Source: Isoetes taiwanensis (Eukaryota > Streptophyta > Lycopodiopsida > Isoetales > Isoetaceae). Taken from it: DNA of 64,000 bases. The stretch is taken from NCBI GenBank assembly GCA_021234155.1, contig JAJEKV010000061.1, positions 5,388,653-5,452,652 on the forward strand, in the 5' to 3' direction. Each line of letters begins with the position of its first letter. Position 1 is the stretch's first letter. The translations under genes were made by a program, and so were the position numbers. The notes under the pieces are model-generated. The model did no database searches, was not told where the DNA came from, and saw only the letters and a list, made by a program, of their open reading frames with translations. Below are positions 23,352 through 34,071 of the stretch, piece after piece.

Positions 23352-26131
23352 TCACTTTTCTTCAAGCACCCCCAATGATATCATAGCCTTCTTCCTGACA
23401 TCCTGAGGTATTGTAATTCTCGCATTTCTAGCTGGAATAATGTTTGGAGTCCATGAGTACAATACACTTTCATAGTCTAGCCAAAGATCAAGATCACTCG
23501 GATTTCTCCTCCATCTCTTTGTCCAACAATCTGAGTACCTTTCTTTATCCGATACGTTAGTCAATTGATGCACTGGACACCACCATTCTATCCGCACATG
23601 GTTGAAGTTAATATTACCTTCTTCTTTGCAAATATCAGAGATGGTGAACCCCAACCACACTGGATAGGTATCTAAATCTGCTGGCTTTACTACCACAAAT
23701 TGGTGCTAGTTTTAGGCAACCACCCTTCTTTCAATTCATCTGAGGATGTGTCTATCTCCCCCAACAGGTTAATCACCTTCTTCCAGTAAGCCACCAAGGC
23801 ACGGTTGGTGTCATCGGGATTGGTTTGCCAATGCTTTATATAGTCCTGGATTCCTTCCTTAGTCAATCCCAATTGCTTCACTTCTTTAGTAGGTTTTAGA
23901 GCTTTTGGTTGACCTGGAGATATCATAAGCTTGCCATTCTCATTCTACGCCATATTTCCCCCCCTCCTCTCCACTCCTCCTCTAAAGGTCTCATCTTCCA
24001 TTGGAAGATTGGAATCCCCTTTCTCACCCAAAAAGTGAACTGCAGAGGCCTGGAATGACCTTCAAGATCCAATGCATAACTATCCACAAAGCTCTTCCAA
24101 TTGGGCACTTCTTCTATGAGAGAAACTATAAGGTTTGGAGTAGTGCATTCGTGCAAGATTTCCATTAGCCTAAGAAAGTTGGTCACTGTCTGTTGCTTCA
24201 GTATACAACTATATTTGCCAAATAATGCATCCACATCCTCATGGATATGCCCGGGCATCAGAAACCCTAAATTAACTCTTTCAAATATCCTCACAGCTGT
24301 TAAGTAGGATAGGAAAGAAAACATCCACCTGTGCACAATTATCAAGTTGCAAGAGGAACCTTTTGGGTAGATCTTGAGCTCTAGCACGTGAAGTTAAAGC
24401 TTTAACATGTTCACTAGACCCATGCTTCCTAAACCTTGCCTTGCTAAACTTTTCAATATTGTTAGGGTTTCCATCTAACAATGCACTATCTAGTGCCTGG
24501 CTAGCTGTAGGGTCCTGGAGGTGACCATTGTATCCATTTTCATAGTTTCTCAAACACCTCATGATATGAAAATCTGGACCATCACTCCACAACTCCAAAC
24601 TAAAATGGCCATAGTAGCATGCAAGATTGCCCCAGTCATTGAGATCTGTAAAGGGTATGATCTTCCACATGACCTTGGTATGTACTTGAATTGTGGAAGA
24701 CAAAGTCTTTTGCTGGTCCTTCTTGTCATGTATAATACATAAATAGTTATTAGGTTCCAATGCAGATAAAGTCCTCCACATCCAATAACATGATCTACAT
24801 GATAGTTGATCAGTCATATGGTCCTTCATATGCTCCCTTATCCTAGCCCGTTGACTAGGTTGCACAGTCTTATCAAGAGTCTCCTTCAACTTAGCACATA
24901 AATTGCACTTTGCAAAGTTGTTTGAAGTTGCTATGGTGACATGATTGAAATGCTTCTTCCATAGCCTACTAAAACTAGGTTGGGATATTGGAAGAATTTC
25001 CAATTCTCGAAGTAGGGAATTCACTTCCTCCAAAATACTCTTTTGAGTACAATGTGATGGTAACCTTTCCTCAACAACTGCTCTTCCCTTTTCATCCCTT
25101 CTGCTTTTATGTGGCATAGACTGCATTGAAATCAATATATTTTTCAAATATCTCCCTGGTAGCCAAGATCCTAGCAATTGGTCTCAACAAACCATTATTT
25201 CCATGCAAAGCAATCCTGTTCCCTTTTGCCTGCTTTTTTTTGCCAATTATGCCATGAAGAAGTTGGAATTGCATGAATATTCTGCCATGCTTTTTTGCTT
25301 TTCGTCTAACACCCTTCTTTCTTGCAGACATGGAAGAAGAGAAATGATGCAGTTCCCGGGCCCCTTTTTTTTTGTTAAAGAAGTTGTGGTCATGCCTCCG
25401 GGCATTTTTGTGTAAAAAATATTGTGAAAAGCCTTCGGGCATCTGATTACAAGCCTCCGGGCTCTGACATGTAAATGAATCAATTTTTGAATGAATTCAA
25501 AGTGTTTTCTCTAAGCAATTTTGTATCTCTAAAATTTTGTCTCTGCATTTGTCTCAATAAAGTCTGGGGAACACTATAAATCAACCGGTTGAAATTGCAT
25601 AAATAGAAAATTTCAGGCTCTAAACATGAGATATCTGATTCATCAAAGTAACCATAGAAAATTTTCCGATACGACCTAACAAAATTCTCCAACACTAAAA
25701 ATCATTTTTAATTGATGGCTGTAATTCAGCCTTGATAACAGGAAAACACATATAAAATATCTAAATTCTGTTTTTTCAAATGCAATAAATGGAATAAAAT
25801 GTCGTGAGAATTTATTGCATTAAATGCAATATTCTCCATATATACCATACATGTTATATCTGGCAGGAAGACCGTATGCCAGGCGTGTTAATTCAAGCAA
25901 TCAAATATTCACGCTTATTTATTTCTAATTATGCCTATATAAATCCAATTTCTACCTATTCTTCCTTTCTTCATACGATTTGCCGATTGCGCTTTTGTTT
26001 TGATCCGCCCTCCTAAAATCTTGGCGAGCAGGTTTATTTTCAGCAATGTTAGATGCTTCTTTGGTTTCGGCAATTCCTAATTTACTTGAAGACTCTGCCT
26101 TTTGTTCTGTAGCATCTGTAGCAGAGGACAT
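23352..26131 (-). pseudogene. DUF7869-like protein gene, decayed
   Basis: The minus-strand pieces, in order, are: a possible first exon (MSSATDATEQKAESS, 26131-25946) ending at an AG|GTAGAA donor; a basic segment (GKKKQAKGNRIALHGNNG, 25107-25442); a cysteine-bearing core (ISQPSFSRLWKKHF, FAKCNLCAKLKE, 24281-25177); LLQLDNCAQVDVFF; then FLMPGHIHEDVDALFGKYS (23923-24387), and a C-terminal YPVWLGFTISD/VRIEWWCPVHQ segment (23352-23696). The QLDN and GHIHEDVDALF motifs are the hallmark of DUF7869-type proteins and resemble an RNase-H-like transposase core. That parallel is my inference. Frames shift between pieces, so this is a decayed copy. The gene at 48.6-53.7 kb is a diverged relative. Confidence 0.65.
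25391..25463. repeat. three copies of a GCC-T/C-CGGGC palindrome
   Basis: CATGCCTCCGGGCAT (25391-25405), AAAGCCTTCGGGCAT (25428-25442) and AAGCCTCCGGGCT (25451-25463) lie within 75 bp. They fall in the 5' intron or upstream part of the DUF7869-like gene, between its possible first exon and the basic segment. Confidence 0.7.
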
Positions 26132-26427
26132 CGGTAGCAGAGGACATCGAAGCAAGCCTCAGAATTCAAGGTTAGTTCTGATTTAGTTTTAAGTTGCATG
26201 TCAATAGCAGATTTAATCCAAGAAGAGAAGCTCATTCATTTGCTCGAGGCAGAGGAAGCAGATGATGTTTATGAAAACCAGAATAGTTTTTTATAAACTT
26301 CATCTGCTTCTTTTTGTTTCGAGTAAATCCTTGAGTTTTTCTTTCTGAATGAATCATGTTGTTGCATGTAAGTTTCTATTATGAATAATAGAAAGCATTA
26401 GAAAAATCTCAAAGAATAAATTTGAAA

Positions 26428-26764
26428 CCCGCTAAGCGTGTTCCAATACACGCTAAGCTTAGCCTTGAATATGTATACACGCTCGGCGTGCATTCAGAAG
26501 AGAGAAAAAAAAAACCTATACAGATAGATAAGTAAATAGCTAAAGGCCAGGCAATTAATAACACGCTACTTATCTATCTGTATAGGTTTTTTTTTTCTCT
26601 CTGCTCAATGCACGTCGAGCGTGTATATTTTTTTCCTATATATCAGTTTACACGCTGAGCGTGTAAAAATTTTTATCCTTAGTTTCAATTCTTAGTTTAA
26701 ACACGCCGGGCGTGTCTCTTAGTTTCTGAGTTTATAAATAAATAAATATAACACGCCAGGCGTG
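26428..26764. repeat. dispersed CACGCNNNGCGTG palindromes upstream of the coiled-coil ORF
   Basis: Sites at 26428-26440, 26449-26463, 26478-26490, 26611-26623, 26651-26663, 26702-26714 (CACGCCGGGCGTG) and 26752-26764 (CACGCCAGGCGTG). Bases in the middle vary while the two arms stay complementary, as expected for selected dyad sites. The last site is 33 bases before the ATG of the ORF at 26798. Confidence 0.85.
26474..26627. repeat. 61-bp inverted repeat (hairpin) with 32-base loop
   Basis: Arms 26474-26534 and 26567-26627 are complementary with three mismatches. Each arm includes one palindrome (CACGCTCGGCGTG / CACGTCGAGCGTG), an A10/T10 run and CCTATACAGATAGATAAG. It could form a stable hairpin, act as a small-RNA precursor, or be a nested fold-back element. 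Confidence 0.85.
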
Positions 26765-26797
26765 AATACTGATACTCCTCTAACTTCCTATTGTTAG

Positions 26798-27307
26798 ATG
26801 CCAAGTTACATAAATCACCCAGTTGGTGAACAAGATGCAGTAGTGGGTTACGTCCATTTGGGGCAGCAATCACGCAGCCCGGCTCCAGTTGCGGCTCCAA
26901 GCTCCAGTCCGGTTGAAGCGCATCCGAGCACCAGTCCGGCTGAAGCCCCTCTGAGCTCAGCTCCAGTTGCACAAATCTTGCAACCCCTACAATACTTGGA
27001 TCAAGTGATGATGATGAATGCAGAGCGCAGGGCCATTTTAAATCTGGGCTCTGAGGCCCTTGAGATCACGAGGAGGCTGGCCGTATTATCTGACCACTTC
27101 GATAATGCTGTACACGCATTGATCGAGAGCGAATCTCGCAACCGTCAGCTTGAGATTCAAAATGAGAACCTTCGTTTCTTAGAGCCTCTATGCCTGCATG
27201 CCTCAACACGAACCACTACCGCAGGCGGCATACAACGCAATCCAGGAGCAGGAGGTGGAGGTGGAGCAGGCGGGGGAGGTGGAACTGGAGCCCGAAGTTT
27301 TACTTAA
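26798..27307 (+). CDS. coiled-coil protein with proline/serine-rich N-terminus
   Basis: An ATG-initiated frame of 169 codons. Residues about 25-65 are rich in Pro, Ala and Ser (APVAAPSSSPVEAHPSTSP). About 70-135 form a heptad-like amphipathic region (LEITRRLAVLSDHFDNAVHA, NRQLEIQNENLRFLEPL) suited to dimerisation. The C-terminus is glycine-rich (GAGGGGGAGGGGG). I do not recognise the family. It sits among palindrome sites, on the same strand as the ParB-like/FCP1-like gene, so a small DNA-binding or accessory protein is conceivable. That role is inferred from position. An AG lies just before the ATG, so it might instead be an exon. Confidence 0.45.
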   Translation: MPSYINHPVGEQDAVVGYVHLGQQSRSPAPVAAPSSSPVEAHPSTSPAEAPLSSAPVAQILQPLQYLDQVMMMNAERRAILNLGSEALEITRRLAVLSDHFDNAVHALIESESRNRQLEIQNENLRFLEPLCLHASTRTTTAGGIQRNPGAGGGGGAGGGGGTGARSFT

Positions 27308-28252
27308 AGAATTCACTATGCCCTGGAATGGAAATGGGAGTATCGATAGCCAAGCTACTCAGTAGACTGGGCTTGAAAAAGTAGATTTGGCTTGAAACAG
27401 TCTGGAATTTTGTATGTCTGGTTTATCCAGATTATATATAATTGTAAAATTTTGCCAATCAATACAACAAATTTTGTCTACTTCTATATTTCTACAATGT
27501 AATACATGTTACATACCTTTTTTAAGCGGTTTCTTGGCCATGCAACAAAAGTTCCAACACTTTCACCAACCTTATCCCCACCGGGGTCTTTGCGAGGTAA
27601 AGCTTCATCCATAGCGCAGCAGTTAATCACTATAACTCGGACATCCTTATCCCCGAGCGGAATTCCATGACAGTTTGCAGTCGGATCGATGGAGTCGATC
27701 TTGCATATCCTACTTTCCTTTTCTGATTTGTAGTTAACATGAAATATTCATCTTCGACACTGCAGACAATTGCCTATGCAGACACCTACTATTGGAAGTT
27801 ATTGTACAAGCTATAGAAATGAGATGCGTACCAGAATTCTGTAGCCATTCTTGAGAAGTCGATTCGAGTTCCCGAAATCACAGGCGCTATGGAAACGCAG
27901 GCAGTCGGGAAAAATTCGAATTAGAAGAAAGATTAGGTTAACTACGTTTAGGTGGGATAAATGTAATCAATGAAAGAACATGGTAGATTAGTTTTTAAAA
28001 ACTCAATGAAAAAAGTCGACGGAGGGGTTCTTTTTTTTTCTTTGAAAGTGAATCTTCGTCATTATTATTTTTATGTGTCAATAATATTTCAAAACTGCAT
28101 ATTGAGTTTTCTTGAAATTCAAATTTCTCGTACAGGTAGAAAACGCTATTTCTTGGCAGCTATTTCTCGTATAGGTAGAAAAAAGCTATTTCTTCAAGCA
28201 ACTCGAGCGCTTATCCGAGCGACCTTCCGACTCTGTTACTAGGCGACTCTAG
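27308..28252. other. spacer between the coiled-coil ORF and the ParB-like/FCP1-like gene
   Basis: No coding region supported. It should hold the coiled-coil ORF terminator and the promoter of the next gene. Two CTCGTATAGGTAGAAAA-type direct repeats lie at about 28128-28185. No copy of the palindrome family was seen here. Confidence 0.4.
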
Positions 28253-28591
28253 AGATGTCTTCTAAAACGAGAGGTGGTCGAGGCGGACGGGGCCGAGGAA
28301 GCGGTGGCAGAGGAAACTCAAAACCCGGCTCTTTTCAAGTTTCAGAGGACGTTGATCAGACCCCTATTCAATGTACTTAATTTGCCACAGAATACAGTAT
28401 TATGCTTTGCATGAGTTTGAGTTATTTCCTTGCAACATACAAGATATATTACCTTCAGTTAATGCTCTGATTGTCTGTTTTTTAGAATATAATTTTGCTC
28501 TGTTTTTTAGAATATAGTTCTTAGTAGTTTTTAACAGAGGGGTACACACCCATTGAGAATCTAATTCTTAGTAGTTTTAAATAGCGAGGTT

Positions 28592-28807
28592 CATGCCAAG
28601 CGTGAACTGGAGGTTTGACAGGTAGAGATAGCAGTATTCAATAAGGTTAAATAGTGTGAAATATGGATGCATAAAGGATACGTAGCTTAAAAAGTGGATG
28701 CATACTAATTTAGCTTCAAATTCACGCCAAGCATGGTTCACAATAGGAGCTACCAACACGCCAAGCGTGAATTATACTAATTTAGGTTTAAATTCACGTC
28801 AAGCGTG
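28592..28807. repeat. CACGCC palindrome cluster in intron 1
   Basis: CATGCCAAGCGTG (28592-28604), CACGCCAAGCATG (28723-28735), CACGCCAAGCGTG (28757-28769) and CACGTCAAGCGTG (28795-28807), each followed or preceded by AATT-type sequence. All lie within the intron between exons 1 and 2 of the fusion gene. Confidence 0.85.
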
Positions 28808-30056
28808 ATCTCTTGTTCTAAAAAATTTTATCTTCTTTTGCAGTGCCCAAGAGGAAGAAAACCCCTAATAATTCGAGGTCTATTCCTGGTAAGAAACCAA
28901 GGGTAGACGACCCAGATGTAATACCATATGATCTTACCTTAGATGATGAAGGGCCTATTCTTATGGCAACCACTGACCCTGCATGCCCTGAAGAGGAAAT
29001 GGACGAGGGTGCCGAGTGATACGTTGACCTCGCCAAGACAAATGGCAAGCTCGACTTAACGCTCTTCTCCAGGAAAAAAGAAGCAGACAAGATGACCAAA
29101 CAAGGGATCCTAATCTCTCGTGAGGAAGAGGACGACACCAACTGCAAATTGCTCTTGGAGATGACACGTAAGCAGAAGAAAGATCTGCTCAGACTTACTC
29201 ACTGTAGAGCTACTGCATACAAGGATACATTCATGAAGACAGATGTAAACGGTGAGACATGTTTTAAGTATGGCTGGCCCACCAATGTAGCAGTTACACC
29301 AATATCTATTTGCCAAGGGGTTATAGCTGTGCATAGAGGTATGTTCAATAAACCGACACCAAGTCACTATTTGCAGCAAGCTAGGGAATTAGCTGACTTG
29401 AAAGCTTCTAGGAGACTCCTAAATCTAGGGAAGGATGTTCAACCTGCAGTTGTCGAAGGCATGGAGGCTTCTGTTTTTGAGAATGAACAGGACAGGGTGG
29501 CGCAACTAGAGGCCATGAACAAGCTGAATAAGTAATCTGACCATTATCCATTGGGTCTTAAGGAAACTTTTCAGATCCATGTGAAGTCCCTCATCCGTTC
29601 ACCAAGCTCCATTTATGTTATTAGAAGATATAATCCAGCACATGCCATGGAGATAGTTCAGAGCATGATTAGTAATCCAGGTCAAATGCCTATGCCAGCG
29701 GATGTGTTACCTTGGGATATGATCTCGAACAAGCCTGCTATGTGGATGAACGTCGAGGAGTTATTATTAAATGATGACATTAAATTCGTCATCATCGACG
29801 GGCAGCATTCCGTTGAGGCACAAAAGGCCCTCATCAGGCAGGCAAAACAAACAGGCCAAACCGTGTTCTACAATCACTATGCATATAGGAGGTGTCGACT
29901 CTTGGATGCCAATACCTCACCTGCAGATTTGGCTGAGATTAGTGCAACTTTGAATGAAATGGGGAAGACATTTCTATACAAAAGGTAATTAACTACATTA
30001 GGATGTTATCATTTTAATATTCAGGCAGCTTAAATCAATTGAATTCCGTCGTCAGT

Positions 30057-30164
30057 TTCCAAATCAAACCAATTCACGCCAGCGCAGCTAAAAGCAAAAC
30101 AATTCACGCGCGTGAATTGTTTTGCTTTAAAAGCACGCCTGGCGTGAATTGGTTTGATTTGGAA
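30057..30164. repeat. spacer-less ~54-bp inverted repeat in intron 2
   Basis: Sequence starting TTCCAAATCAAACCAATTCA mirrors itself about position 30109-30110, where AATTCACGCGCGTGAATT is a perfect 18-bp palindrome. A few mismatches lie in the middle of the arms. Such a sequence can extrude as a cruciform, and it sits directly at the start of the 32-bp tandem array. Confidence 0.8.
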
Positions 30165-30441
30165 GCACGCCTGACGTGAATTCAATTGATTTAGAAGCAC
30201 CCCTGGCATGAATTCAATTGATTTAAAAGCAGGCCTGGCGTGAATTCAATTGATTTGAAAGCACGCCTGGCATGAATTATTTTGATTTGAAAGCACGCAT
30301 GGCATGAATTATTTTGATTTAAAAGCACGTCTGGCGTGAATTCAATTGATTTGTAAGCACGCCTGGCGTGAATTGCTTTGTTTTAAAAGCACGTCTGGCG
30401 TGAATTGCATTAGTAGCTTAATTCATTTCACGCTAGGCGTG
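30134..30441. repeat. tandem array of nine 32-bp units, each with a 13-bp palindrome
   Basis: Palindromes start at 30134, 30166, 30198, 30230, 30262, 30294, 30326, 30358 and 30390, an exact 32-bp period. They are variants of CACGCCTGGCGTG separated by AATTCAATTGATTTGAAAG-like spacers. A tenth site, CACGCTAGGCGTG, lies off-phase at 30429-30441. The array fills intron 2 (29985-30530) of the fusion gene. The spacing equals three helical turns, so all dyads face the same side of the DNA. Confidence 0.95.
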
Positions 30442-32578
30442 CTTTCTATGTTCATCAATTCAGTTCTATTCAAATCGCGCCCGGCATGTTTCTGTTCTAT
30501 AATACCGATTCAATGTCTGTAGAATTGTAGTCCATACGTGGAGCAACTGCGCCACGCCCGTCAACAGTGGGTGGATTATGGCTGCCCATTACCCATCAGA
30601 CAGGGCGGGTCAAAGTCTGAGGCATTCAAGCTGCTAGAGCGGACTCTGTCGCAGACAATTATACAGGAGAAGAAGATGACTGCAAGAAAATCAAAGAAAA
30701 AAGATGGTGATGATATTGCAGATCCTTCTGATAGCACATCTAGCAGGTCAGGTCCAACAGACTCGTATAAGATTGTCTTTTGTAAGGAGGCAGTATGGCG
30801 GAATGAATTCTGGGACGCTTATGCACAAAGGAAGCTGCCAGATACTATGGGTGATGTAAGCATCTTTGACTTGAATGTGCCAGAGATGAGAAAGACTCAG
30901 GGGCTAGACGGCACTGAGACCATTTGGGTTTTAGACCAGAGTTTGAATGAGGAAGTCTTATACAAGAAGAGTGCTTTCACTAAGGATAGGATGTCCTTCA
31001 TTGAGTGCTATAGCCATGTGAAGAATGTACGTACAATGAAGTCAGTTATAGGAGCTGAGTTACAAAGGCTATCGAGGGATGTGGCATTATCTGAAATTGG
31101 ATTGCTGGACAAATACAAGGTCAGTAATGATGACATCAAGAAGTTTGTATTCTAGTCAAAGGACTTCCCAAAGAATTGAAAGGCTAAAAATGCAAAACAT
31201 AAGGAGACTCTACCCCCTAAGGTTCTGGCCGAGTTGAGAAGAAAAGTGGCCCTTGTGAAGAAGATTACTGGAGAAGAAGACACTGTCCAGTATTCAGTCT
31301 CCATTGGGTACAAAGGTCTCTTGCCAGAACCAACTCTTTCCAGAATCACTCTTTGTGTTGGACAGCAGGGGTGGGAGAGGAGATATGGGCATGAACCAGA
31401 AGGACTACAACATCTTCTTTACCAGCTGTATAGGATTGACAACTGAGAGGTCCTTTACTATTGTCATCGTTTATCCTTCGGGTGACTCACATCTGCATGC
31501 ACTATCCGCTGCTTATGATCTGGAGTGCCTCAAAGTTATTAGGGAGGGATGCCTAATATATGATGTTAAGGATAATGAGCTACGAACAGTACGGAAGATG
31601 GCACATGTGATCTTTATTATGGTATCCATGCTGTCAGCAGTCAGACGAGGAATATGATAATGCTAAGGCCAAGGGTGACAATAGCAGTGCATGGGAATGT
31701 TTTCTTCTAGATGATCCAGACTTAACAACTATATTCTATTATACGGATCAGGATCAGGATGAGTCAGAAGAGAATGAAGATCGAGACCCTCTCCTAAGTG
31801 GTGAAATCAAGTACGAGCTACTAACTAAGGAGAAAAGCCCCTTAAATAAAAATGGATTTCCCCCATCTGTGGCTACTTACCTCGTCGAGGCATTTGCTCC
31901 AATTCATACAACCTACTTGGAGCTTCATGTTGGAGGTTATATTGCCTGAGAGGCTCTTATGGGTGTTAGAATATGTCACTGCTTTGTGAGTGATGAGCAC
32001 GTCAAAGACTTTCTTGAACCATTCCTCATGCATGTACTTGTCAAATCTCCTAAAGGCCCTTATGGCAACCTGAAATCTTCAGCAATCAAAAGTCTCGTGG
32101 ACTTGTCCAATTCAAAAATGGACGATGGTTCTGGTGAGGGAACTAGTAATCTGCAGCCTGATATGGAAAGCAATGACCAAGTGGCTGCTAAACTGGCTGC
32201 TCAAAGTAATGTGATGAAGGCGAACATAGGGAATATCCTTGCCTCCCTTGCGGGTGATGCAAGCAACAATAAAATAGATTCACAGGTTAACAAGGATCTA
32301 ATTGATAAGGCAATCGAGAGTGAAGGTGCCATTGGCAACCCAAGCGACTCTAGTGATACACAGGTTTGCCAAATCAATACTAAAATAATGTCAGTTGTGA
32401 AGGACGTACAGGAACTAATAGAAAATAACAATTCTAACAGTCAGAAGAGCACGAAGATTAAGGGTGGCGAAGGGGAGAATGACGCTGATGACGGCAGCGA
32501 AATTGAAAATGATAGGTATGGCCTTGCAGATAAAATTGCGCCACGCGGGATTTAATTTATCTTAGCTTTGAATTAAAT

Positions 32579-32670
32579 CGCGCCAAGAGTGCTTTGATTA
32601 TATTTCGTTGTCACACTAAATCACGCCGAGCGCGATTTGGTTAAGACTAACTCAAATCACGTCTGGCGCG
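32579..32670. repeat. palindrome cluster in intron 3
   Basis: CGCGCCAAGAGTG (32579-32591), CACGCCGAGCGCG (32622-32634) and CACGTCTGGCGCG (32658-32670) lie inside the 32516-32725 intron. They are more degenerate than the intron 2 set. Confidence 0.75.
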
Positions 32671-33299
32671 TTTGTATTGTTTGTGTGATCATATCTTGAT
32701 GACCAGAACATGTCTGATGTTTCAGCTTGCCTTGCGTTTCTAAGAAGGTTGTAGTATTCGACCTAAACGGAGTCCTTTATATGACTTTTCTGAAAAATAA
32801 AGTGGCTAGAGATCAGTTTCATTAGACACCAGTAGAATCAAACATCAAGTGGATCTATCCGCGACCGCACTTGAAGGAGATGCTAGATGAGGCATTCAGG
32901 TTATTTCGAGTTGATATTTGGTCATCCATGGAACTAAAGAACATCAAGGATACTTTGGAGGCACCGGGGGAAATGCATAGACATTGGTTGACCTTTTGGG
33001 ATCAGAACAAATGTGTGAAGTTCACTAATCCCAAGGATCCAACAGGCAAGCCTATCTTCATCAAACACTTGAGTAACATGATGGATGAACTTAGTATCGA
33101 GGATAAGGATGATATAATCATAGTGGATGATGATGCTCTCAAATGCTTCTACAATCAAACGCAGGCCCTGGATCCACCATCTTACGATCCAAAAAATTTT
33201 GCGACGGATGATTTTCTGGTGAAGTTTATGTCCATTATGAATAATTTGGCTATGGGGATGACGGTGCATGGTGTTAGATTCACACCCAGAACTGGATAG

Positions 33300-34071
33300 A
33301 ACGGCTGACATGGAACCACACCTTGTTAAATACGTGGAAAATATGGATTGATCCCTTAATGTTTTATTTGAATATATGATATTTTTGTATGATATTTGTG
33401 TCATGTATCGATAATTTCGGGTCTGCAATTGCCTCGCAAATAATGCAATCTGTTATTATCAAACCTAATATTTTCATCTAAATGCTGTTCAATTTTGATC
33501 TCATCTATCTTAGCAACTTGCGCTTCATTTTTGCATATTTCAATTCACATATGAAACGACACACGTGAATTGCAACCTTATGTTATTTATCAAGTCCAAA
33601 AAAAAAGATTAAAAAACAAAAACCCCCTAGAAGACAACAGCAGGTTGGCGTGATTTTGGAGTTGACATAATCCCAATTTAATTGGATGATGGTTATTCTG
33701 ATCTGGTCCCATTGCTGCCGCTCCCGCCAGCAAGGCTCTTATTTCGTGGATATCCGACCTTATCTACGATATTTCTTCGTCTGGGATTGGTGCCGCAAAC
33801 TCCTGGAACAGGTTCCTTGGCTGAAATTGCCTTGCAGGTGTTTGATCTTCCAGAGGTTGTCTATCTTGTTCCACATTCCTAGGTGCTCTAGCTGCATATT
33901 AGATTGCACTCTGATGATTAGCTTTTTGTTTGTTATTGCATTTGTTTCTTTGACGGTATAGTTGTGGGGACAAAATATATCAAAAGAACATATGTAATAC
34001 CATCACTTATATTCATAAGATATAAGATTTTTACATTCAATAGTAGAAATAGAGGATTAAAAAGTTTAATT
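33300..34071. other. convergent spacer between the plus-strand fusion gene and the minus-strand gene
   Basis: AT-rich DNA with no supportable gene. It holds the 3' ends of the two convergent transcription units. Confidence 0.4.

Larger units (their letters stand above)
28253..33299 (+). pseudogene. four-exon ParB/DGQH-like, methyltransferase-like and FCP1-phosphatase-like fusion gene
   Basis: Exon 1 (28253-28371) encodes MSSKTRGGRGGRGRGSGG, an RGG box. Exon 2 (28844-29984) opens with a PKRKKTP nuclear localisation signal and contains FVIIDGQHSVEAQKAL (29785-29832), like the ParB/Srx DGQH(R) motif. Exon 3 (30531-32515) holds VLDSRGGRGDMGM (~31350) and, further on, LELHVGGYIA-EALMGVR (~31915-31965). 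In this order they resemble motifs IV and I of beta-class DNA methyltransferases. Exon 4 (32726-33299) reads VVVFDLNGVL, DIWSSMELKNI and IIIVDDDALKCF, an FCP1/NIF-type HAD domain. All three introns have GT/AG ends and joinable phases. Stops at 29017, 29533, 31153, 31177, 31947 and 32823, plus frameshifts near 31300 and 31650, make this copy non-coding. The FCP1 assignment is firm, ParB-like moderate, methyltransferase-like tentative. Confidence 0.65.

Noticed and set aside
28253-33299. Rescue of the in-frame stops by U-to-C RNA editing
   Set aside because: That editing is known from fern and hornwort organelles, not nuclear transcripts, and the frameshifts would remain.
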